The position numbers and the translations under genes were made by a program. The notes under the pieces are model-generated. The model searched no databases and had not been told where the DNA came from. It saw only the letters and a program-made list of their open reading frames with translations. This document shows, in pieces, positions 1 through 7,721 of a stretch of DNA of 64,000 nt (its first letter is position 1; each line of letters opens with the position of its first letter). Source of the DNA: Lunatibacter salilacus (GTDB taxonomy: Bacteria > Bacteroidota > Bacteroidia > Cytophagales > Cyclobacteriaceae); the NCBI RefSeq assembly GCF_009797935.1, contig NZ_VOLC01000004.1:1-64000 (forward strand), in the 5' to 3' direction.

Positions 1-423
1 GCGGTGATGTCGGTTCCAATGGGGGGGCTGGAATCAAGTTTGGCGTCAGGCATAGTCAGGACCTTTGCCCGAAACTCGTCCGCCATTCTGAGGTCCAGTT
101 CGGTTGGATCGGGTGCTGTAGAGAATGCCGCTAAGGGGGGAGGTAATGTTTTATCCAAAGGTGAACTGCTTAGAATCGAGAATGCTGCGACCCGAATCAA
201 CAAACCCATTACAGTTGTAGGTAGTCGGGCAAAAGGAACAGCAGGAGCATATTCTGATTGGGATTATGTAATACCAGGGCTTAATAGTAAAAATTGGAGT
301 ACTATTAAAAACTCTTTACCAGGTTCTCGTTCGGTTTTGGATAATACACGTCGGAATATAGATGTTTTTAAAGGACCTCTTGATGTAACAGAACCTCATA
401 TAATTATAAACCCTCGTCCTTAA
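1..423 (+). CDS. C-terminal part of a polymorphic toxin with nucleotidyltransferase-fold domain (5' end outside window)
   Basis: The reading frame is open from the first base, so the gene begins outside the window. The last 90 or so residues contain VVGSRAKGTAGAYSDWDYVI, which fits the polymerase-beta-type nucleotidyltransferase signature (hG-S, about ten residues, then DxD). The preceding stretch is Gly/Ser/Ala-rich and low in complexity, like the linker before the variable tip of Rhs-type or other polymorphic toxins. The next gene starts four bases after the stop, the usual place for a cognate immunity gene. Inference: secreted toxin tip that nucleotidylates a target. It could instead be an ordinary nucleotidyltransferase domain of another large protein. 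Confidence 0.5.
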   Translation, partial: AVMSVPMGGLESSLASGIVRTFARNSSAILRSSSVGSGAVENAAKGGGNVLSKGELLRIENAATRINKPITVVGSRAKGTAGAYSDWDYVIPGLNSKNWSTIKNSLPGSRSVLDNTRRNIDVFKGPLDVTEPHIIINPRP

Positions 424-426
424 ATA

Positions 427-852
427 ATGAAAATAGAACACGAAATATTGGTTAATAAATACGGACAGGAGCTTATCAATATAGAGCAACTCTTATATTT
501 ATTTGGAGGTTTAGACATGAGTTCTCAGAAGTTATTTTTAAACGAAATTCTGTTTCTTATTCTTCAATCAAAACCGAAAGAAGAAGACATTGAACCGGCT
601 ATAATTAATAGTGGTCTGAAAGCTACTTATACCCCTTGTGTTTTACTCAAAAAAGGTGTTGCAAATCATAATTTGGAAAAACTTATAACTCTGCCTGAAA
701 ATGAATTGACAAAAGCGTTTGTGTTACTTTTGAATTTGTTTAAAATAGCTTATAAGAGAAGGTTTGCAGTTGAAAAAGACAGTCCTGATAAGTGGTGGTA
801 CTGGGATTTGTCTGACGAAACAAATATTAATAGAATACCGCAAAATGTATAA
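427..852 (+). CDS. Hypothetical protein, putative immunity partner of upstream toxin
   Basis: This 141-residue protein has no signal peptide, membrane segment or family that I recognise. It is mildly acidic, with an aromatic-rich C terminus (DKWWYWDL). It lies four bases downstream of the nucleotidyltransferase-type toxin tail on the same strand, and the coding base composition drops to AT-rich here, as is common for toxin/immunity cassettes acquired by transfer. The immunity role rests only on position. Nothing in the residues shows the mechanism. Confidence 0.45.
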   Translation: MKIEHEILVNKYGQELINIEQLLYLFGGLDMSSQKLFLNEILFLILQSKPKEEDIEPAIINSGLKATYTPCVLLKKGVANHNLEKLITLPENELTKAFVLLLNLFKIAYKRRFAVEKDSPDKWWYWDLSDETNINRIPQNV

Positions 853-882
853 AATAACAAAGCCCGCTAACTGGGGGCGTTG

Positions 883-1209
883 TTATTTAGCGAAAGCCTG
901 TTTGGTCTTAAAATTCTGGATGTAGGTGTCGATGACGTTGAAGAGGACGTTTTTGGTGCCCTCGTCCATTTTTTGGATGTTGTTGATCCTGTCCACTGTT
1001 TCCTTGTCGTAAGAGGCGTTTTCGCCTTCCCCGATTAGGTAATCCACTGTAACCCCAAAAGCCCTGGCCATCTTGGCCACCATCTCGATGGAGGGCAGGT
1101 TCTCGTTGCGCTCTTACTTTCCGATAATTTCCCTGGATGCGGCTATCCGCTGGGCGAGGTCACCCTGTGACCAGTTTTTTTCTTTTCTGAGCGTTAATGT
1201 ATTACTCAT
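883..1209 (-). pseudogene. XRE-family HTH regulator interrupted by an in-frame stop
   Basis: Read on the minus strand from ATG at 1209, the frame gives MSNTLTLRKEKNWSQGDLAQ and then ...REIIGK, a stop, ERNENLPSIEMVAKMARAFGVTVDYLIGEG. This is a classic Cro/C1-type helix-turn-helix protein in which 'GKYERN' is expected at the break. The stop is TAA at 1114-1116; one base change from TAC (Tyr) would explain it. The frame is otherwise intact to 883, giving about 108 codons. Such regulators usually sit at the edge of mobile elements, which fits the recombinase tail next to it. It is either a recent pseudogene or a sequencing error at one base. Confidence 0.75.
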
Positions 1210-1239
1210 ATCCTGCCTTTATTACGGTGAAAACACAAA

Positions 1240-1388
1240 GAATCGCCAACCTCTTGAAGCGGGGCAACGATCTGCGCATCGTACAGGTTTTTGCAGGGCA
1301 CAAATATCCGTCCGCCACGGAAAAATACAAGCAAGCCAATGTGGAAGCCCTTCAGGCGGCTATAAATCAATACCATCCTATTAAATAG
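1240..1388 (+). pseudogene. Tyrosine recombinase / integrase C-terminal fragment
   Basis: The frame encodes ...LLKRGNDLRIVQVFAGHKYPSATEKYKQANVEALQ.... This matches the end of a XerC/D-like tyrosine recombinase: the LR-x(n)-GH box with its catalytic His and the downstream nucleophilic Tyr in the SATEKY context. The upstream catalytic Arg and the whole N-terminal arm are missing, because the sequence before about 1240 belongs to the oppositely oriented XRE gene. About 49 residues remain, so it cannot be active. It marks the scar of a departed or eroded integrative element. Confidence 0.65.
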
Positions 1389-1413
1389 ACCTGATATCAC
1401 AAACTGCGGTGTC

Positions 1414-2493
1414 ATGGAAAAAGTAAATTTAAACCGTAATTTTACACCTATGGAGAATTTGGATAAAGACCTTTACAAAGCGTTTTTCAGCGATATAAAA
1501 GAGAAAATAAACCAGTCCCAATATGAGGCACTGAGACAGGTAAATAAAACCCTGCTGGCCCTGTACTGGGAAATAGGAAAAAGCATTGTTGGGAAACAGC
1601 AGGAGCATGGATGGGGGAAAGCCATAGTAGAAACCCTGTCAAGAGATTTACAAAATGAGTTCCCGGGCGTGCAGGGTTATTCCACTCAAAACCTTTGGTA
1701 CATGAGGCAAATGTATCTTGAATACAAGGACGACACAAAACTCCAACCATTGGTTGGAGAAATCAGTTGGAGCCACAACCTTGTAATAATGGGCAAATGC
1801 AAAGAGGGTTCAGAAAGGGAGTTTTATATCCGTATGACTAAAAAATACGGTTGGTCAAAAAACGTGTTAATCCACCAGATAGAAGGAAAATCTTACGAAA
1901 AGTTTTTGCTCAACCAGACCAACTTTGATGAAGCGGTTCCGGAAAAATACAGGCATCAGGCCAAGCTTGCGGTAAAGGACGAATACAATTTTGATTTTTT
2001 GGAAATAGGGGAACAGCATAATGAATAAGAACTGGAGCTTGCTTTAATGAAAAACATCCGCAAATTTTTACTTGAAATGGGCGGGGGCTTTGCCTTTATC
2101 GGCAACCAGTACAGGTTACAGGCCGGGGATGAAGATTTTTATGTTGACCTGCTTTTATATCACAGGAAGTTAAGATCATTGGTGGCAATCGAGCTGAAAG
2201 CAGGGAAATTCAAGCCTGAATTTGCGGGGAAAATGAACTTCTATTTAGCCGTTCTGGATGAAAAGGTAAAACAGGAAGATGAAAACCCGTCTATCGGAAT
2301 AATCATCTGTAAGAGTAAAAGCAAAACAATCGTTGAATACGCACTGAGGCAATCAAACAGCCCGATAGGCATAGCCAGTTATACCCTCACGGAAACACTT
2401 CCGAAAGAATATAAAGACCTGCTGCCGTCGCCACAGGAAATAGAGGAAAAGCTGTCCGGCCTGATTGATGGTGTACAACCAGAGGAAGAATAG
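1414..2493 (+). pseudogene. DUF1016 / YhcG-type PDDEXK nuclease interrupted by an in-frame stop
   Basis: Two open segments in the same frame make one full-length DUF1016 protein. The N-terminal DUF1016 domain (residues 1-204) contains LYWEIGKSIV and LAVKDEYNFDFLEIGEQHNE. After a TAA at 2026-2028 the frame continues directly as ELELALMKNIRKFLLEMGGG and the PDDEXK nuclease domain with DEDFYVDLLLYHRKL...VAIELK. The joined length of about 359 residues is normal for the family. The expected residue at the stop is Lys, Glu or Gln. DUF1016 proteins often accompany restriction or other mobile defence genes. Readthrough is possible but the simplest reading is a recent nonsense mutation. Confidence 0.8.
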
Positions 2494-2503
2494 GAAAGAA
2501 AAG

Positions 2504-2699
2504 CCACGCCAGCCCCTCGGGAAAGCTTCATGCCTTACCCCAATATTACCATTGCTCGATATCGATCGTCCCGATGGGACTTTTTAAATACACTTCGTGT
2601 TTGGTCCCCCGGTTGAAACCGGGGGCTACTATATCGGCCGTGCCTAACGGCACTTGGATGTTCAAGGAAACCAATGTACTGAAGAATTCCTATATTTTT
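2504..2699. repeat. Intergenic two-hairpin REP-like repeat
   Basis: Between the nuclease relic and DUF4180 lies a structured, non-coding stretch. Reading the minus strand, 2653-2640 forms a small hairpin (GTGCC-GTTA-GGCAC), followed by the linker CCGATATAGTAGCC, then a strong hairpin at 2625-2606 (CCCCGGTTTCAACCGGGG). The same linker followed by a different hairpin stem occurs at 22830-22863 on the plus strand, so the stems covary while the linker is conserved. No gene is seen in this interval. Confidence 0.6.
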
Positions 2700-3062
2700 T
2701 CACCCCCTGCTAAGCACATCAATTGCCTGCTCAACCGTAGCCACAAAGTTGACATGCTTGCCCTTATTACTTTCGTAAATAAAATCCTTAAGCGCCTGCC
2801 CGGGATATTTATAAAAATCACCAACAATGGCTAACCGAACCCGATAGGTGGAAAATTTTTGAAGGATCTCACCCGCCATCCCGTTTTTTAGGTCAAAAAA
2901 GGTTGGTATAATATTTTTTTCATGGATAATTATCCGATCGTACCCGTTGTAATACATGTTTCCCATCATATCCAACCCGTCTTCCACATTCTTGATGATC
3001 AATTCGGAGGAAGAAATTTCAGCAATGTGGATGTCGTCATTGACGTGGGTAATTATTTCCAT
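2700..3062 (-). CDS. DUF4180 domain-containing protein
   Basis: This 120-residue cytoplasmic protein matches the DUF4180 family through its body: an early I-A-E-I strand, then N-V-E-D-G-L-D-M-M, the central IIIHEKNIIPTFFDLKNGMA, LQKFSTYRVRLAIVGDFYKYP and DFIYESNKGKHVNFVATVEQA. I chose ATG at 3062 because it gives the usual family length; a TTG at 3092 would add ten atypical residues. DUF4180 proteins have a STAS-like alpha/beta layout, but I know of no proven function. It is transcribed divergently from the S9 peptidase, so the 94 bases between them must carry both promoters. Confidence 0.8.
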   Translation of the reverse strand: MEIITHVNDDIHIAEISSSELIIKNVEDGLDMMGNMYYNGYDRIIIHEKNIIPTFFDLKNGMAGEILQKFSTYRVRLAIVGDFYKYPGQALKDFIYESNKGKHVNFVATVEQAIDVLSRG

Positions 3063-3156
3063 TAGTATTGCGTTTTGAATTTTAAGATTCAAATTTAACC
3101 CGCTTTTTTATTTTTCCCGCATTCCCCCTTATCTTGAGCCTTCTTAACGCCATTTT

Positions 3157-5982
3157 ATGAAAAAGCAGCTACTGTTCGGTACGTTTTTATTGATTTTTAT
3201 CCTTCCAGCGCAGGCTCAGAAAAGGGCAAAGGTTTCCCCGACACCCAAAAAACCACTTACCGAAGAGGTATATGATGAATGGAAGAGCATTACATACAAA
3301 CAAATTAGTCCTGATGGTACCAAAGTAGCCTATACACTCAACCCTGAGAATGAGGATGGAGAACTGATTCTATTAGACGTAAAAACCCAAGCCGAGAAGC
3401 ATGTGCCCCGTGCAGAATCGATCAAATTTACTTGGGATGGTGCGTATCAGGTCTTTTTGATAAAGCCTGAGAAAGAATTGATAAGAAATCTTCAGCGGGA
3501 GAAAAAGAAAAAGGAGGATTTCCCAAAAGATTCTCTTGGAATATATCATTGGCAAAGGGGTGAACTGGAAAAAATCCCCCATGTTCTCTCCTATAAGCTC
3601 CCAGAAAAAGTAGGTGGATGGGTAGCATTTCAGACAAATACAGAAAGTAGTGAAGCAGAAAAGGATACAAGTGCTGTCACCGAAAATAAGAAGGAGAAAA
3701 AAGCTTCGGAAGAAAACGGTTTCCACTTACATATTAGAAATCTGGAATCGGGTGAGGAAAGAGATTTTCCTTTTGTAATCAAATACCAGTTTGCCGAAGG
3801 GGGGGTGGGTTTGTTGTTCCACAGCACAGGCGACGAACAGGCATTTGATGCTGGGGTTTATTGGTATGATCTAGTAAAGAAGGAGCTTGTTTCTCTTTTG
3901 AAACTTCATCCAAAGAACAAGGTTCAGCAATGGGCCATTGCTGAATCGGGAGACAAGTTATCATTTATCGCCGATTTGGATACGTTAGAGGCATTGATTC
4001 CTGCCCCAAAACTGTTTTTGTGGAAGGATGGAGAGCCCTCAGCCGATCGTTTTTTTGTTGAGGAATCCAAAGGTATTCCAGAAGGCTGGCTGCTTTCCCC
4101 GGACTTTGCTCCTTATTTTTCAAAGGACAGCGAAAAGCTTTTTCTGGGCACTAGGCCGGAACCCATAGTTCAAGATACCACTTTATTGCCCGAAGAAGTA
4201 GTTCAAGTTGAAGTCTGGCATTGGCAGGATGATTATATTTATCCTGAGCAGAACCGAAGACTGGAAAGCGATCAAAAAAGAAGTTATCTGGCAGTGATCC
4301 ACCTCAATAATCAGAGTTTTGTTCAATTGGCCTCATCTGAAATTTCAGATGCTGAACCTGCGGCTGAGGGAAATGGAACGTTTGCCCTTGGCAAAGATGA
4401 CCGTTCATACCGTATTTTGAGAACCTGGGATATTAGCTCTTTTGAAGACCTGCATATTATAGATTTGGAGACCGGGGAGCGGAACCCGATTGCAAAAGAA
4501 ATAAAAGGTCGCTCAGGAATCTCACCGGGAGGAGATTTCGTCTACTGGTTTAACAGTCCGGATACCGCATGGTACACGCACGAGGTGGCCACCGGAAGGA
4601 CACTTCGCCTCAACACCCCAAAGTCCATTTCATGGGTAGATGAGGAAAACGATCTCCCGGATTATGCCTCCTCTTATGGACTGGCGGGATGGACTGAAAA
4701 TGATAAGCAATTGTTGCTCTATGACAGATACGATATATGGGCCTTTGACCCTAAGGGCAAAATAGATCCAGAAAACCTAACCAAAACGGGCAGAGCAGAT
4801 AATAAGGTATACCGATATCAGTCGTTGGATCCCGAAGAAAAGGCCATCGATATAAACAATGCATGGATTCTACCTACCTTTGACGAAACGACCAAAGAAG
4901 CAGGTTATACGCAGTTTGATCCAAATTCAAAGAGCATGAAGTCGCTTATTCAAAGTCCTCACCATTTTGCGGGATTGGAAAAGGCAAGAGAAAATGATCG
5001 TGTAATCTTCACTAGAGAAAGCTTCCAGGATTTTTCGGATATATATCTTACTGGCCTATCTTTTAAATCCCCAAGAAAAATCAGCAATGCCAACCCACAA
5101 CAGGATCAATACCTTTGGGGTACGGCGGAACTGGTGAGTTGGAGATCGCTGGATAATATTCTGCTGGAGGGGATCCTATACAAGCCGGAAAATTTTGATC
5201 CCAACAGAAAGTATCCCATGATTGTGGTATATTATGAAAAATTCTCAAATACCCTTCACTACCACCACAAACCCGAACCTATCCGTTCTCTGGTCCACCG
5301 GACGATGTATGTGAGTAATGATTACCTAATTTTTATTCCTGATATCGTTTATCGTGAGGGGTATCCCGGTGAAAGTGCCTACAACGCCATTATGCCTGGG
5401 GTCACTTCGCTTATAGAGCAAGGATTTGTAGATGAAGAAAATGTAGGTATTCAGGGCCATAGTTGGAGCGGATATCAGACCGCATATATTCTCACACGGA
5501 CCAATATGTTTAAGGCTGCTGAAGCCGGCGCGATTGTCGCCAATATGACCAGTGCCTACGGGGAAATCCGCTGGGAGACTGGACTTGCCCGGACATTTCA
5601 ATACGAGAAAACACAGACACGGCTCGGAGCCTCCCTTTGGGATAACCGATCGTTGTATATTGAAAACTCCCCTTTGTTTTATGCCGATAAGATAGAGACC
5701 CCGTTGTTGCTGATGCACAATGATTCGGATGGTCATGTTCCCTGGTATCAGGGGATAGAGATGTACTTGGCCATGCGGAGATTGGACAAAGCCTGCTGGA
5801 TGCTAAATTACAATGGGGAACCCCACTGGCCCGTCAAGCGGCAAAACCGGATTGATTTTCAGACGAGGATGCGGCAGTTTTTTGATCATTATCTTAAGGA
5901 TGCTCCTATGCCATTTTGGATGGATAGGGGTGTACCTGCGATTGAAAAAGGTATTCGGCAGGGTTTGGATTTTGTAAACTAA
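3157..5982 (+). CDS. Exported S9-family (prolyl oligopeptidase-type) serine peptidase
   Basis: The 941-residue product starts with a Sec signal peptide (MKKQLLFGTFLLIFILPAQAQ). Residues about 30-650 look like a long beta-propeller region, including a Lys/Glu-rich insert near 165-185. The C-terminal 230 residues are an alpha/beta-hydrolase domain with GHSWSG (nucleophile Ser769), HNDSDGHVP (Asp858 best fits the acid) and GEPHWPV (His890), in the S9 order and spacing. The likely job is periplasmic cleavage of oligopeptides. The gene stands alone, with about 290 non-coding bases after it. Family assignment is firm; the exact substrate is unknown. Confidence 0.88.
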   Translation: MKKQLLFGTFLLIFILPAQAQKRAKVSPTPKKPLTEEVYDEWKSITYKQISPDGTKVAYTLNPENEDGELILLDVKTQAEKHVPRAESIKFTWDGAYQVFLIKPEKELIRNLQREKKKKEDFPKDSLGIYHWQRGELEKIPHVLSYKLPEKVGGWVAFQTNTESSEAEKDTSAVTENKKEKKASEENGFHLHIRNLESGEERDFPFVIKYQFAEGGVGLLFHSTGDEQAFDAGVYWYDLVKKELVSLLKLHPKNKVQQWAIAESGDKLSFIADLDTLEALIPAPKLFLWKDGEPSADRFFVEESKGIPEGWLLSPDFAPYFSKDSEKLFLGTRPEPIVQDTTLLPEEVVQVEVWHWQDDYIYPEQNRRLESDQKRSYLAVIHLNNQSFVQLASSEISDAEPAAEGNGTFALGKDDRSYRILRTWDISSFEDLHIIDLETGERNPIAKEIKGRSGISPGGDFVYWFNSPDTAWYTHEVATGRTLRLNTPKSISWVDEENDLPDYASSYGLAGWTENDKQLLLYDRYDIWAFDPKGKIDPENLTKTGRADNKVYRYQSLDPEEKAIDINNAWILPTFDETTKEAGYTQFDPNSKSMKSLIQSPHHFAGLEKARENDRVIFTRESFQDFSDIYLTGLSFKSPRKISNANPQQDQYLWGTAELVSWRSLDNILLEGILYKPENFDPNRKYPMIVVYYEKFSNTLHYHHKPEPIRSLVHRTMYVSNDYLIFIPDIVYREGYPGESAYNAIMPGVTSLIEQGFVDEENVGIQGHSWSGYQTAYILTRTNMFKAAEAGAIVANMTSAYGEIRWETGLARTFQYEKTQTRLGASLWDNRSLYIENSPLFYADKIETPLLLMHNDSDGHVPWYQGIEMYLAMRRLDKACWMLNYNGEPHWPVKRQNRIDFQTRMRQFFDHYLKDAPMPFWMDRGVPAIEKGIRQGLDFVN

Positions 5983-6275
5983 TTTCGACGGCAGGTTGGT
6001 GCGATCATGAAGATCGAAAATCACATAATTTATTCGATTAGAGTTGTTACCTTTTCTTTTTGTGAGCAATATCTTGAGGTTGACCTGAATAGGATACTCC
6101 TGATAACCTTAGGGAGATATGAAATTCTTCATTTTGTTGGTGTTTAGGATTTTTTGCTTATTAACTTTTGATATATAAATAAATTTAAAAATAATATGTC
6201 AAAAACAGGTTATTGGTCGGAAATTTGTTGCATTAATTAGAAATTGAATATTAATTATTAAAAATAAATATAATT
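5983..6275. other. AT-rich intergenic region upstream of ATP-grasp gene
   Basis: This 293-base gap becomes very AT-rich towards the ATP-grasp start (ATTAATTATTAAAAATAAAT just before ATG). I see no open gene, tRNA or convincing terminator. It presumably holds the promoter of the three-gene cluster, but no clean TAnnTTTG box could be assigned. Confidence 0.4.
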
Positions 6276-7496
6276 ATGGCAAATTGTTTTGCACTAATGG
6301 GTTGGAGTTTGCCCGTTATCGAGAGTATGCAAAAACTCAACAAACCTTATGTAGTAGTTTCTTTTCCCGACTTTGAGGGATATGCAAAAGAACATAACAT
6401 ACCTTTCGTAAGCTACCAATTTAACGAGTGGAGTGATACCTCGAATTCCCTGGATTTGTATGAAAAGCTAAAGCCATTTAATGCTGACGTAGCTGTTCCA
6501 CTTTTTGAAGAAACGGTAGAATGGGCCGGTGCGCTCAACTCGATCTACCGGGATGATCCAAGAGTACTTAATCGGGCATTTTTGTTTCGTAATAAAGCGA
6601 TGATGAAAAGAAAAGCTTTGATAGGCGGCTTACGGGTTGGTCTTTTTGAGGAAGTTCACAACAAAGAAGGTGTAAGGAATTTTATGAAAAGGCTTAATCA
6701 GGCTAACCTTCAATTAGATGGAGAGCAGGATAGTTGGGTACATATTAAACCATTTGCATCGGCAGGAACCGTTGGGCACCGTCTGTTGAGGTCAATGCAG
6801 GATATTGAAGACAAATGTCAGGATAGTGACTTCCCTTGTCTTGCGGAAAGCCATTTACCCGGTACAGAATTTTCATGTGAGGCATTCATTCACGGTGGAA
6901 AAATCCGCTTTCTAAATATCACAGAATATGTAAAATTGGGATATTCTAACTTTATTCCCGAAGGCCATCTGTTGCATTCCAAGCGGGATAAAATCATGAA
7001 GGAAATGCAAAAGCTGGTTGATTTATTCGGAATTCAATACGGGATGATTCATCCGGAGTGGTTCCTTACCGAAAATGACGAACTGAGCTTTGGAGAAGTT
7101 GCCTGTAGAATTCCCGGTGGTCATATACTGGAACTGGCAGCCAAGGCCTATGATTTTGACGCTTTAGGTGCTTTTGTTTTATGTCACGACCCAAGCTTGT
7201 CTGAGGAAGAGCTGAAGGAAATCCTGCCACCATTGGATGCCCGACCGAAGCAGTTTTACGGCAACGTGATGATCTATCCGCATAAGGATGTGATCAATAA
7301 ACTTGAGATTCCGGAAGAATTGAAAGAAGAACCTTATTTTCTCGATCATAATTTGATTCCTCCCTATACCAATCAAAAGATCAACAGCCGCGAAGGTTTT
7401 GGTAACCACTTTGGTACAGTGAATTTCAAAGGCGAAGATCCGGACAGAATGACTGAGCTACTCTTACATTACGAAAACGTAGATTTCTATCATTAG
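6276..7496 (+). CDS. ATP-grasp ligase of the carboxylate-amine ligase type
   Basis: The 406-residue soluble protein has an N-terminal pre-ATP-grasp segment (residues 1-90) and then an ATP-grasp core. Visible core elements are WVHIKPFASAGTVGHRLL (phosphate-loop Lys/Gly), CLAESHLPGTEFSCEAFIHGGKI (sheet flanking the active site) and GMIHPEWFLTENDELSFGEVACRIPGGHILEL (metal-binding acidic strand followed by R-x-x-G-G). This is the layout of L-amino-acid ligases and similar peptide-bond-forming enzymes, which make an acyl phosphate and attack it with an amine. It is the first of three co-directional genes with a papain-like protein and an alanine racemase, which suggests a small-peptide or amino-acid conjugate product. 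Substrates cannot be read from sequence. Confidence 0.8.
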   Translation: MANCFALMGWSLPVIESMQKLNKPYVVVSFPDFEGYAKEHNIPFVSYQFNEWSDTSNSLDLYEKLKPFNADVAVPLFEETVEWAGALNSIYRDDPRVLNRAFLFRNKAMMKRKALIGGLRVGLFEEVHNKEGVRNFMKRLNQANLQLDGEQDSWVHIKPFASAGTVGHRLLRSMQDIEDKCQDSDFPCLAESHLPGTEFSCEAFIHGGKIRFLNITEYVKLGYSNFIPEGHLLHSKRDKIMKEMQKLVDLFGIQYGMIHPEWFLTENDELSFGEVACRIPGGHILELAAKAYDFDALGAFVLCHDPSLSEEELKEILPPLDARPKQFYGNVMIYPHKDVINKLEIPEELKEEPYFLDHNLIPPYTNQKINSREGFGNHFGTVNFKGEDPDRMTELLLHYENVDFYH

Positions 7497-7721
7497 AAAA
7501 ATGATTTTATCAAATGTATAAATACAACCTCTTACATTAGGGGTTGTGTTTCATCATTTTTATTACTCCGATTAATACAATAAATATTAAGACTAGCTTT
7601 CCTGCTAGATTCAGAACAAATATCAATCAATATCCAACCCGCTTACAACAGGCAGGTATCGATCATTATCCATTAAACCCAATATCAACCAATATCCAAT
7701 ATCAATCAATGTCATTAAAAA
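7497..7721. repeat. Degenerate ATATC-rich repeat in cluster spacer
   Basis: The spacer between the ATP-grasp and 667-residue genes contains repeated short units of the form AATATCAAtcAATATCCA, clearest from 7618 to 7710. The same word family recurs at 11735-11905. No gene or clear terminator is visible, so read-through from the ATP-grasp gene is possible. Confidence 0.45.

Noticed and set aside
1073..1384. Open plus-strand frame over the XRE gene
   Set aside because: It is antisense to the better supported XRE relic and shows no family features.
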